The notes below the pieces were generated by a model, which was given only the letters and a program-made list of their open reading frames with translations, was not told where the DNA came from and did not search any database. From NCBI GenBank assembly GCA_000934455.1, contig KN882285.1:164345-192319 (forward strand): a stretch of 27,975 bases of DNA. The letters run 5' to 3'. The stretch is from Apostichopus parvimensis (lineage: Eukaryota > Echinodermata > Holothuroidea > Aspidochirotida > Stichopodidae). Made by a program: the position numbers and the translations under genes. Shown here piece by piece: positions 19,593 to 27,975 of the stretch (position 1 is its first letter; each line of letters begins with the position of its first letter).

Positions 19593-20062
19593 ATGACCAA
19601 GTATAATACGACTTCACCCACACTCTTTCTCTTGTGGTGGAAAGGGTTGCGACCGATCATCAGAACAATAGAAAGTATTCTGGGAAGATCATTCACAATG
19701 ATTTTTCCCAACATAACAACAGTTTGTAGCAATTTGGTGAGGCATTTCATGGCGCAAAATCCATATACATATATAGAACTTCAAATCTCACTCTTTCAAC
19801 ACGGTATCAATATACCTCAATCTATTATCAGGCTCAACATTGAGAATTATTCATCAGAACCAGTTTTTGACAAGCTTCAAGTTCAGAGTGATATTACTCG
19901 TAGTGTGGGAAGATAGATAACTTGAAGGGGTATTATGCCGATATGCTCCATCATATCAAAAACATTCATAACAATATCACGAATTACGGGTTTGCTTTAC
20001 CTCGGAATCAGAATATAGGCATAGGAAGGATATCACTGAAACTTAGTTATGCCTCTTGATGA
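19593..20062 (+). pseudogene. Possible decayed coding sequence, unknown protein
   Basis: An open frame of 107 codons ends with FDKLQVQSDITRSVG and a stop near 19916. A one-base shift continues open as KIDNLKGYYADMLHHIKNIH for another 48 codons, ending at a TGA near 20060. Composition of both parts is similar (Ile/Asn/Leu-rich with Gln and His), which suggests one broken reading frame. I recognise no family. It lies between the distal cassette and the 3' end of the long minus-strand pseudogene. Chance open frames remain possible. Confidence 0.25.
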
Positions 20063-20429
20063 TTTGAATACTGATAAACCATTGAAATATTTAAAAGACG
20101 AGGAGGAACCTTTTTCGGCAAGAAACAGATATGAGTAACATTGAGATAGTCCACTGACGGTGTAACCGAAAAATGTTTCACCTTGCTGGGCGGTTTGTTT
20201 TTGTAAAGTGCATTGTCATCTGTAAATACATTCTTCCTATTTCCCAGTCAGTCCATCGATTATCCACTCAAAATCGAAAACTCCTCAGTTTGGAAGGGCT
20301 TTCAGCAAGAGAATATAATTGCAGCCTAATAGAAATGTACAATCTAGTTGGGAACACTGGCAAGGTGGCGTAGCAATATGTCACGTCATGTGGAAGACCT
20401 CTATGAAGCTAGCTCCTGAGCATACATAT
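20063..20429. other. No gene seen; presumed 3' flank of the minus-strand pseudogene
   Basis: Anonymous sequence between the stop of the CXC-tail frame and the weak coding region. No polyadenylation signal stands out. Confidence 0.4.
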
Positions 20430-23400
20430 CATGCTACCTCATTAGCAAGCCCTTCACACCCGCACAATCCTGTGCATTTGAGTGCGGACCTTTTGCAGGT
20501 GCACCTATTCTTCGTGCAACCTTTCTTCTGCAAGCTGCAGCCACATCTCACTAGTTCATAACAAGCTTTTCGAAGCTTCCGGTAGTGTGGTCCAGTGTGG
20601 CACATACAGCCCACCATCTGATTTAGTCCACTCCCAGTTAGTTGGAGATGGCAATTCTGGATTTGTCACTAGTGTCTGGCCCCATACATGACCTCTTTGG
20701 TAAGTTGCTCGTTTTACATGCTGTTCCAGAGCTGCCTTCGTCGGTGGTATCTGATTCACAGTTGGCTTCTTTGCGAACATCTTTCGTCGTGCCTTGTTGA
20801 TGTATGTTCCCTCATTAGTCCTGTCATAGAGCAAAATGACAAACCGCTCGATACTAGGCATAACATCATCTGGTATGTCACTCGGTGCACACACCAACTG
20901 TAATAGCACCTCTGTCAGTTCAGGAAAGGCTACCCATGTTCTCCAGGCTTTCTTCTTTCCATGGCCGACGAAGCTGGAAATGGTATCACAACCGCTTAGC
21001 GCATGGAACATCGGCAGTGCACATGATCTATCTGGTCCAAGACTCTGTGCCATTGCATGAGCGGCCAGGTATCGGAAATTCTTTCCAGTTCCACATGCTA
21101 GCCAGATTTCAGTTTCTGGACTGGCACTGTAGATATGGGTAGGATCACAACCTCACTGTCCACAGTTCGCGCACAAGTATTTTGTCATGATTCTGACGTG
21201 CTGCATGGGCTACATGTAACATTATGCGAGTGTCTGCCTCTTCGTGACTACATGGGGCGAGCGAGAGAGAATCCCAGGGGTGGCTGGCACAGAACAAGCT
21301 CCCCGTCAGTGATGACAAGTTGTTCGTTTTCCTGCTTGAATGACTCCATGAGGGCATGTCATAAGAAACTGAAAAGCTCTGTTTTGTTTTCATCGACGCG
21401 AAGGAAGTCGTGCCAATTTCGTGGTATCGCAGTCTCCGCAACAACTCGCCTGCGTACGCCTTTACCACGTTTCGCTCTAGCTGTATTCTTCAGTGAATCA
21501 TTGAAGTATCTATCCCAAACTACGTCTACGCGAGATGCATTCCGAAATTGTGAAGAGACGTATGGAATGAACGATTCAGCTGCATACTCGGCAAAGTTGT
21601 AAGTAACAGATGGTCTCACCATCTGTACGATCACTGATCCATCAAGGACGATGCTGCTTGCCAATGGAGTCTCCTCTTGTGACTCGGATAATTCTTCCAA
21701 GCATACCAGGAGATCGCTCTTTGAACCCAGATGGAGATTTCCTGAGTCAGATAAGGCTGGGGGACATGCCTGGTTCTCGTGGCGTAAGAACTCTTCGAGA
21801 TTCCCATTTCTGTTCTGGCAACTTATGTACAGCTGTGAGAATAGGGCCACGTCTGATTTAAGTGAAGCTACCTGTTGTTTTTCCTTGCTGCGGACTGCTT
21901 CAGTTGAACCCTTGAATAGCCTCAGGTTGTTGCGATGTATCGGATCAGTGATGGGTTTCGATCTATCTATCAAACATTCTCTGCTGAACTTGTACAACTG
22001 ATCTTGTCCGATTCGTTTGGCAGTTTTCAGTCTCCACTGCAGCATGGTCTGCAATCTCCTTCGTATCGAGTACTAGGAGGTCAGTGCTCAGTTCCTCGAA
22101 GGGATTGCCGAAGTCATCAATCACAGATACAAGGGATCGAACATCTTTTGCGAATGATGACTGAACACTCGCTGTCTGGTCGTGATGACGCGTGTCAGCT
22201 TGGTCCTTCTTGTAGGGCTCGTCATCATGGAACTCTTGTACCACTCTTGCAACCTCAGGCCCCGCTACGATCCACCAAAGGGAGTGCCTTCGGATTGTTA
22301 GTGAGACCAACAGCTCCATCGTCCTCCTTGATGTATGCATTGTTTTGTTCATGTGCCTGGTCGGTGGCAATAGCAGAGAATGTCTTCTTCGTCTTCCGTA
22401 CTGTGAAGTGCCCAACAGTGGACTCCTTGTGAACTTCAGGATGTTTTACTTGTAGATCTGCCATATCCATGAGATGAACGGGGATCCACCTTGCATAGTT
22501 GATGTGATCTAAGGCATGGAACCAGGTTGCGAGCTCCGTTAGTGCATCAAGGTACATTGAGAAGGCTCCAATCCGCAGTGAACGGACAAAACACTAGTAT
22601 GCATAGCTCCAACTCCATCACAGTTGCCCAGTACTGGAAGTGGGGGCATGATTGTTCCCTTTGCTTGCACCATTGCGAACTCCACTATGCCATCACCATT
22701 TTCCAGCGTTGTCTTACAATGCAGGTCATAGGCACGGCGTTTAAGAATGTACAAGGCCGAAACATTTACTTGGTTGGATCGTCTCGTACGGGAAAGATGC
22801 GATGCTCGCAAAAAAGAGTCAGCAGTACCTGGGGTCGTGATATCCGCATCTACCAGTGCCTCAACCCATCCACTACCTTGTAACCAGTCGCCGAGCGTCT
22901 TGAGAGCAGCCATCTCGATGTGGAGACCACCGAACATGATTACAAACTTGGCCTCTTGATATTCATCGGGCCATTTCCACTGGATTTGTTTTGCCAGGGC
23001 ATACAATGGTTGATCTAATTCAATTACCGGTGACTGCTCTGGGTTCAGATGGTCCACAGCCTTCCGGATCATGTCCATGGAGTGTTTAATAATCGCCACC
23101 GTGTGGGCACTCTCCAGGAACAGTGGTAGTAGGCAGCCCATGAGATATTTTCAGTCCCCTCAGCTTCACTGGTTGGCAGGTCGAGGACACAACGAGTGTG
23201 ATCAAGCCAGGAATATTCTTCCTCAGCGTGTTGCTCGAATTCGTTTCTCTTCACTGGTAGCTGGTAACGTTTGATTCTTCACGCTGCTGGCGACAGGAGG
23301 GACATCAGAGTAGAAACGTGGCAAATACTCCACTGATTTGGAGACCGCATTTTCCAATTGCTCCTCAAGGACTATGCTTCCATCAGTTCCTTCACCCTCA

Positions 23401-23683
23401 AAGTTTGGAAGCTGGAAATACCAGTGCCATGGAAGGACTATTTGGATGTTGTTAAACTGGGATTATAGTCAATGTTGTCCACAGCAGCAGTTGTGAATAC
23501 TTCACTCCGATACAGCTTGCAGGTACCGCTCCTCATCTGTGATGAGAGACGAAGAGCACGGTCGTAGGATAAGCTCATTCCCAGGTGAGAAAGTCGGTCA
23601 ACCAATTCTCGATTGCGTGTGGAAGCATGCGTCATCAATCCTACGTAGATGGGGAGAGTCGTTTCCTGTGCTGTGCCGTACAC
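20430..23683 (-). pseudogene. Decayed long gene, main part: FEN1/XPG-like nuclease region and CXC-like cysteine tail
   Basis: A chain of minus-strand frames reads as one protein. From 5' to 3': ETTLPIYVGLMTHASTRNRE (from 23683), LLPLFLESAHTVAIIKHSMD, FGGLHIEMAALKTLGDWLQG, FHALDHINYARWIPVH, FSAIATDQAHEQNNA, then VLDGSVIVQM (about 21650), VDVVWDRYFNDSLK followed by AKRGKGVRRR, HEEADTR (21246-21226), TVDSEVVIL (DSE at 21160-21152), MFHALSGCDTISSFVGHGKK (GCD at 20993-20985), and a tail with nine Cys in C-x-C spacing (20563-20456). The order of acidic motifs matches the 5'-nuclease core. Stops occur at 23438-23440 and 21359-21361, with frameshifts near 23400, 23250, 23145, 22580, 22265, 22050, 21262, 21170, 21080 and 20580. 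It cannot be functional as is. Multi-copy proteins of this kind, unnamed, occur in cnidarians, fish and echinoderms to my knowledge. The nuclease reading is inference. Confidence 0.7.
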
Positions 23684-23709
23684 TACCCTGGTAGAAATTG
23701 CAGTAGAAC

Positions 23710-24035
23710 CCAGTTAAAAAATCAATTAGGTTCTACTAGGGCCTACTATGTTTAACTGGTTTTTAACTGTGTTTAACTGGGTCTTACTGGGTTCCAACTG
23801 GGCTATGCTGAACATGAGCTAGGTTCAACTGGGTATACACAATGTTCAACTGGGTTTGTTCAGGCCCAACTGAGTTTGAACTATGTTTGAACTGATCCAG
23901 ATGGGCTTCAACTAGGTTTCACTGGTTTTTGCACTAGCCCAACTGGGTTTGAACTATGTTGACTGGTGAACTTGCCCTGTTGGGGTTGAACTAGGTTTCA
24001 CACTGGCCCAACTGGGTTTGGACTATGTTGACTGC
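23710..24035 (+). repeat. Left subterminal array of degenerate AACTGGG/AACTATGTT units
   Basis: AACTGGGTTTGAACTATGTT and variants recur at irregular spacing of about 25-35 bp, with CAACTGGG, GGCCCAACTGGG and TTTAACTGG words. Complementary to the units at the right end, as expected for binding sites read inward from both ends. Confidence 0.75.
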
Positions 24036-25376
24036 TTTTATTTTAGGCGTAATTATCAAGAATATTATAATGTAAGTTCGTAAGCAGTAACCGTATCGTA
24101 ATATATTGAAAATGCTTAATTAGCCAACTTATGAGGGGTGTAAAATAAATCTTTGTCATATTTATCACAGTTATGATTAAACGATTACATTTTTGTACCG
24201 CAATGATTAAAAATATGAAATATTTACTATATAATGAATTTGAAAAAAAATATGTTACACTTTTTTCGTCGATATGAACAATTGGTAGACAAAATGCCTT
24301 CCTAATGCAAAATAGTATGATCCGACTAAATTTGAACTTTGACATTTGTCCCTTGCGTTAGCGCTAAATTTATAAATTCCGAATCCGCAAACCACATACG
24401 CCAACAGAAGCTTCGCAGAATAATCGCATTTTGCCAACAATTTGAAATTATTACCTCGGCCAAGTTCCCTCCTTTGTGATCTTGCAGTATCTTTATATTA
24501 TTGACACATACTTGTAACATTATAATTGATTGTAAACGTGCTCTTTATCATAAATATTTGAATTGAACAGAAACTTTAAATATAGGCTAGTAACTTACGA
24601 CTATAGTATAGGCTAGGCCTAACAAACCGGTTCCCTTCTAGGTATACCACATGGTACAATTACTAACGTTAGACATATCCTAACGTTATAGTTGCCTAGC
24701 TTATAGGGGCCTGACCTAGCCTAGTTATACTGAAGTTAACACCTATATTTAGCCGCATGATTTAAGGAAAGTTATCGTCAACTAGCAAACATAATACTAG
24801 CAATTTTCAAAATTTACGCAATTGCCTTGATTTATGTTTCAAACATGAAGTGTCCTATTGCTGGCATAATAACATACTTTGCAAAAGTCATTAGCCTAGT
24901 GAAGTGTACAGCATACACATATATGCTACAAATGTCAGGATGCCCTACACTATACATTATGAACATATGATTAAACTATCAATCTAATTTCTAGTGAGGC
25001 TTCATTTGTACAGTGTAAGATCGATGGTCAGCTCTTACATAAAGTTTGGTTTTGTACCAAAGTTTTACTTGTTTATTAGTGCACAGTGCAGTGCTCACTG
25101 TACAGAGGGCTATACATTTGTACAGTACATTTGTATGTTGTCTTGTGGCAGCAAAAGGGTTGATTAACAACTCTCTCTTCCTGGTCTGTGTGTATATATT
25201 TTAGGAAGAAAGGAGTTTTGTGAGGGTACAGTATAGGGAGTTGGCAATTGGCTATGAGTATCTGAGCAAGGCAGTTGTAAAAGAAGAGAAAGATAGTTTA
25301 ATGGCTGGATAGTTTGTTTTAAACCTTAATTCATTCATACTTAGTAAAGATTCCTAAATCCTATTGGTCCATTCAG
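24036..25376. other. Interior of the transposon, no gene seen
   Basis: AT-rich, without recognisable coding. TAGGCCTA and CTAACGTTAG words appear at 24590-24725, as elsewhere in the window. Minus-strand open frames at 24043-24520 are short, Ile/Phe-rich and unsupported. Confidence 0.45.
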
Positions 25377-25384
25377 GTCAGCTG

Positions 25385-25415
25385 ACCGTGGTTAATCCTG
25401 TGAGTAACGCACGGT
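25385..25415. repeat. Hairpin with the TGAGTAACGCAC word
   Basis: ACCGTGGTTAATC, CTGT, then GAGTAACGCACGGT: a near-perfect stem. The right half is repeated in both arms of the larger palindrome at 25517-25678. Confidence 0.65.
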
Positions 25416-25516
25416 AAAATTACGGGGTAACTTTAATAAATCTTTGGTTATATGTAACCAAAAATGTTTTGTTTCATGATTTTCCCCCACACAAATGGTA
25501 GTGTATGAATGAACGG

Positions 25517-25678
25517 GGTTAATCAACGGTCTAGCGTGCGTTACTCACATGATTAATGCACTCCCGGTGTTAATGCTATCGCTGGATGCACTCGGGCTCC
25601 GCCCTCGTGCATCGCTTGCATTATCACCCGATCGTGCATTAATCCTGTGAGTAACGCACGCTAGACCGTTGATTAACC
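25517..25678. repeat. 162-bp nested palindrome (foldback MITE-like)
   Basis: The arms 25517-25561 and 25634-25678 are 45 bp each and differ at one position. The 72-bp centre is itself partly palindromic: GATGCACTCGGG…CCCTCGTGCATC around CTCCG, plus paired GTTAATGC/GCATTATC. Outer ends read GGTTAATC…GATTAACC. No clear target duplication, no coding. Confidence 0.85.
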
Positions 25679-25749
25679 ACTTATTTACATAGTTCAAGTC
25701 ACTGTAGACCTTATTATTTTATGGAAGTTGTGATATTCAACTGAGAGTC

Positions 25750-25905
25750 TGGGACACTATTTATTATAAAGGATACTATTTACTATAAAGGATATTGTTT
25801 TACAATAAAGGAAATTCCAGGACACCATCACTTATAAAGGACATTATTTTACTACAAAGGATACCCTGGAACACTATTTCATAAATTAAAGGATACTTTT
25901 TTTTG
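25750..25905 (+). repeat. Minisatellite, units of about 20-26 bp (…ACTATTTACTATAAAGGAT)
   Basis: ATAAAGGA-type words recur at least seven times (TTATAAAGGATAC, CTATAAAGGATA, CAATAAAGGAAA, TTATAAAGGACA, CTACAAAGGATA, ATTAAAGGATAC), separated by CACTATTT-like spacers and GGGACAC/GGAACAC words. Confidence 0.75.
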
Positions 25906-26356
25906 TTGGGATCGGACATTCATAATACCATTTATTGGGTTCAACTATACTGATGTCGTAGAATATCTGATGTCGTGGAAGGTCTGAGGTCGTAGAATAC
26001 TTGATGTCACCAGCAGGCCAACTCACCAGAACAGACTTTTAAATTAAGTGTATTTATTTATATTTTGGGTGCGCACCTCGCGACTGTAAGTTGTTTCATT
26101 TCATTCTTTGACTGGGCCCAGATCAGCTGTACATTGTTTGTTATGCATAATTCTAATTTCTTTTGATCCAATCCAGTCATCACACCAAACCCAGAGTTCT
26201 CTGATCAAGAACAAACATTTATTTTCAGTGGCTAACACCCTTAATACTTACAGTATAGATCAACTGTTAAAAATGAAAACTTCTTATAGTGTGGTGTTAT
26301 ATAAGTGTAGATAACACCAGTTCAGAATCCCAGTTCAAACTATTTAAAAATATAAC

Positions 26357-26610
26357 AAGTAAAACATAGTTGACCCAGTTGAACCCAGTAAAACATAGTT
26401 GACCCAGTTGGACCCAGTAAACATAGTTGACCCAGTTGGACCCAGTAAACATAGTTGAACCAGTTGGACCCAGTAAACATAGTTGAACCAGTTGGACCCA
26501 GTAAAACATAGTTGAACCAGTTGGACCCAGTAAAACATAGTTCAACTTGTACCAGTTGGACCCAGTAAAACATAGTTGAACCAGTTGGACCCAGTAAAAC
26601 ATAGTTGAAC
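26357..26610 (-). repeat. Right subterminal array, about eight 28-29-bp units
   Basis: Regular units of TTGAACCAGTTGGACCC followed by AGTAAAACATAG, with one unit extended by 6 bases (CTTGTA). Much more homogeneous than the left array. Because unit length is often not a multiple of three, all frames give repeated peptides such as TMFYWVQL, which are not proteins. Confidence 0.9.
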
Positions 26611-26661
26611 CAGTTGGGAACCCCAGTTCACCCAGTTCAAATTTGTGCCAATTTCCGTATA

Positions 26662-26686
26662 GAAATTCCAGTTGAACTGGAATTTC
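26662..26686. repeat. Perfect 12-bp inverted repeat inside the right TIR
   Basis: GAAATTCCAGTT, G, then its exact inverse, overlapping the right terminal repeat of the transposon. Confidence 0.75.
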
Positions 26687-26696
26687 CACCAGGGTA

Positions 26697-27504
26697 GTAG
26701 AAGTAGTGTCATGTGTGCGTTTGTGCTTGCTGCTGTTGAATTTCAACAGTTGGGCGATGGAAAGCGCAGCAGTCTTGTCTTCTTGCTGATTCTTTATATG
26801 GGACCCTCGAGTATCATATTGACAAGGGCAAGCAGCATGGATGGCACAGAGTCTTCTTGGCATCCTGATGAAAATCCGGTGAAAAGGGCGTTATCCTCAA
26901 ACATATGCCGACGGACAATTTGCGCAGCACGTGCAAGCTGGACTGCATCAGTGTCCTTATCCAAGTCGCATGCTTTGGCTAAGGCCGCACCGATGTCTTC
27001 ATCGAAGGCTACCAAGACATCTCTACCTTTCCTCTGAGCCCGCATATCTGGAAAATGAACCAGGAGACGCTCCTTCAGTCGAGTTGCATGTACCTTTGAA
27101 TCAAGTGTGTTTCCAAGCTGGGTTAACCTCGTCGTGTACAGCTGTACAAGATCCGCCAGCTTGAATACTGGAGCTGTCTCTTGATTTAGTCGAGTATCCT
27201 CGATATACATGACAAGCTCTGCGAAAGTAATTCCTGCATTTGTTTCGTTCTCATCGCCACCATCGGGTTTCCTGGTCTTTGCTGCTCTTACTCGGTTGTA
27301 AAAGTTCACTAAACACTTGCTATGATACTTGGCTTTCAGGGCAACCATGTCTCCAGGAGTGAGTTTCCATAACAGCTTCGTGTCTTGAAGGAATACAGCA
27401 TAGTCCCGTACCCATTGTCCATCTCCAATGTGGCAGCCTCGTGGAGACCCTCTGTGTCTTTGGTAGTTGGCTTTCGTTGAGTGCAGACGTGTTTCGCTCT
27501 CCAT
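26697..27504 (-). pseudogene. Decayed long gene, N-terminal part (continues at 23683 beyond the insertion)
   Basis: The ATG at 27504 opens MESETRLHSTKANYQR. Then come GDGQWVRDYAVFLQDTKLLW and GDMVALKAKYHSKCLVNFYN, where YHSKC (residues 60-64) resembles the second half of a Cys/His zinc-binding knuckle common at the N-terminus of this protein family; the expected C-x-x-C partner is not clear here. The helical middle follows (ERLLVHFPDMRAQRKGRDVL, RRHMFEDNALFTGF). At about 26800 one base is missing: one frame ends …MILEGPI-stop, the next goes on IKNQQEDKTAALSIAQLL to the transposon at 26696. The first 14 codons overlap the shared cassette, so the true start may be in another exon. Confidence 0.7.
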
Positions 27505-27582
27505 CTGATACAGCTATTCTATCAATGTACTGTACTGTGCTATATTCCCGCCAGGCGGGTGTGGTAGCTTGTGTTCGTGTGT
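27470..27582 (+). repeat. Cassette repeat, proximal copy, overlapping the pseudogene start
   Basis: Direct repeat of 19134-19260 (TTTCG, GAGTGCAGACGTGTTTCGCT, TGTACTGTACTGTGC, GGCGGGTGTGGTA). The 27456-27504 part also matches 808-857 in inverted orientation. It covers the first codons and 5' region of the minus-strand pseudogene. Confidence 0.7.
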
Positions 27583-27654
27583 GCGCCAGTTCGTATATCG
27601 TTATCGTATATCGTTTGTAGTTTAACCAATCTGTCTTTAGTTTGTTTTTTGTTA

Positions 27655-27801
27655 CTCCTCTGTGCTTTTTACGTGACCCGCCATGCGGGATACAAAACGG
27701 CACTACCGAACCATCCCATACTGACAAACGAAACTCAGGTCAAGCGTGCCAAAAAAACATACGCCCGCCGACCTGCAGAGACAAAACGCCCAACCCCCCA
27801 C
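27655..27801 (-). repeat. LINE 3' UTR, second copy
   Basis: Aligns with 1348-1510 in the opposite orientation. The shared end GGGTCACGTAAAAAGCAC is followed by AGAGGAGTAAC and then by non-LINE sequence leading to the cassette. Confidence 0.75.
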
Positions 27802-27975
27802 TCAAACATTCAAAAAACTAGAAAAGGACGACCCGCACGCAGCAAAACGAAAACCCCCTCCCCAGCACACCAGCGTCCAAAAAAGGCAGCCCCAGATAAA
27901 ACGGCGAAAATCGCCTTCAATTTTAAGGCGAATGTCAGACTTCACCGCCTCCAGGACTGCCTGCCAACTGGCAAA
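27802..27975 (-). pseudogene. LINE ORF2 C-terminus, second copy, cut by the window edge
   Basis: One uninterrupted frame: FASWQAVLEAVKSDIRLKIE, GDFRRFIWGCLFWTLVCW, ending in SSFLNV and a TGA (complement of 27802-27804). It parallels the last 60 codons at 1165-1347 and is better preserved, with the Trp-rich segment intact. The rest of the element would lie beyond the right edge. Confidence 0.7.

Larger units (their letters stand above)
23684..26696. mobile_element. 3-kb DNA transposon inserted in the long pseudogene, TA target duplication
   Basis: The insertion proper is 23686-26694 (3,009 bp), flanked by TA on both sides. CCCTGGTAGAAATT begins the left end and the right end inverted reads CCCTGGTGGAAATT; imperfect pairing extends to about 24 bp. 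Inside each end is an array of short tandem repeats, in inverted relation to each other. Removing the insert with one TA gives a codon series (…SVRHS) that fits the host gene, so the boundary is well supported. No transposase is visible, so it is non-autonomous. TA duplication points to a Tc1/mariner-like or related integrase, but the CCCTGG end is not one I can assign. Confidence 0.8.

Noticed and set aside
20478-23274. Many plus-strand open frames of 60-165 codons
   Set aside because: They are antisense shadows of the long minus-strand pseudogene, whose peptide motifs are on the opposite strand.
24043-24520. Overlapping minus-strand open frames inside the transposon as a transposase
   Set aside because: Short, AT-driven composition, and no DDE or DNA-binding motif.
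26357-26610. CRISPR-like regular array
   Set aside because: There are no unique spacers of constant length. Units abut as a plain tandem repeat, the genome is eukaryotic, and the array pairs with an inverted one at the other end of a transposon.
26297-26863. Open frame with repeated TMFYWVQL-type peptide, which looks like a repeat protein
   Set aside because: It is the translation of the 28-29-bp DNA repeat array. All three frames give similar repeated peptides, and its first 50 codons belong to the interrupted gene.
27320-27727. Minus-strand open frame starting MSVWDGSVVPF
   Set aside because: It runs through LINE 3' UTR and the cassette in a frame different from the gene. It is unlikely to be a real N-terminus.

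Overview
The window looks like intergenic and intronic DNA from a metazoan, most likely a marine invertebrate deuterostome and probably an echinoderm. The reasons are short exons with GT-AG borders, dense and nested transposon remnants, a P2X7-type cytoplasmic domain and a THAP-type zinc finger lying outside any larger visible gene, and the recurring words TAGGCCTA and TAACGTTA typical of echinoderm-like non-coding DNA. The species cannot be fixed from sequence alone. There are no bacterial operons, no rRNA and no CRISPR array. One run of N (14153-14272) is an assembly gap.

Layout. 1-1530: two pieces of a LINE-type retrotransposon head to head, an ORF1 with two CCHC zinc knuckles on the minus strand and the ORF2 C-terminus plus 3' UTR on the plus strand. 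A second copy of that 3' end sits in the opposite orientation at 27655-27975. 1531-4015 is mostly anonymous, with one weak two-exon candidate. 4016-10591 is bounded by matching inverted ends rich in TAGTCA words. Inside it lie a tRNA-like sequence, diverged repeats, a small TA-flanked MITE, tandem repeats, and the last two exons of a spliced minus-strand gene (8349-8437 and 6397-6726) from an uncharacterised multi-copy family. 12575-13155 holds a P2X7 C-terminal-domain exon (plus, frameshifted) and a THAP-like first exon (minus), whose splice donors meet in an 11-base palindrome-like spacer. 13160-18310 is non-coding, with a tRNA-derived SINE beside the gap. 18311-19131 is an internally deleted L1-like LINE.

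The most informative locus is 20430-27504 on the minus strand. It is a long, decayed gene whose fragments line up as one protein of roughly 1,350 residues: a Cys/His-containing N-terminal region, a central region, a block whose acidic motifs resemble the FEN1/XPG (PIN-like) nuclease core, and a cysteine-rich CXC-like tail. It carries in-frame stops and many frameshifts. A 3,009-bp DNA transposon (23686-26694, TA target duplication, imperfect TIRs, inverted subterminal tandem arrays) splits it, and that transposon itself holds a nested palindrome. A cassette of about 110 bp overlaps the start of this gene and recurs in direct orientation beyond its 3' end at 19134-19260. A 48-bp part of it also occurs next to the LINE ORF1 at the left edge. 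This suggests that the gene belongs to, or was carried by, a repeat family.

Almost everything here is dead or fragmentary. The best candidates for functional coding sequence are the spliced minus-strand exons at 6397-8437 and the THAP-like exon at 13031-13155.
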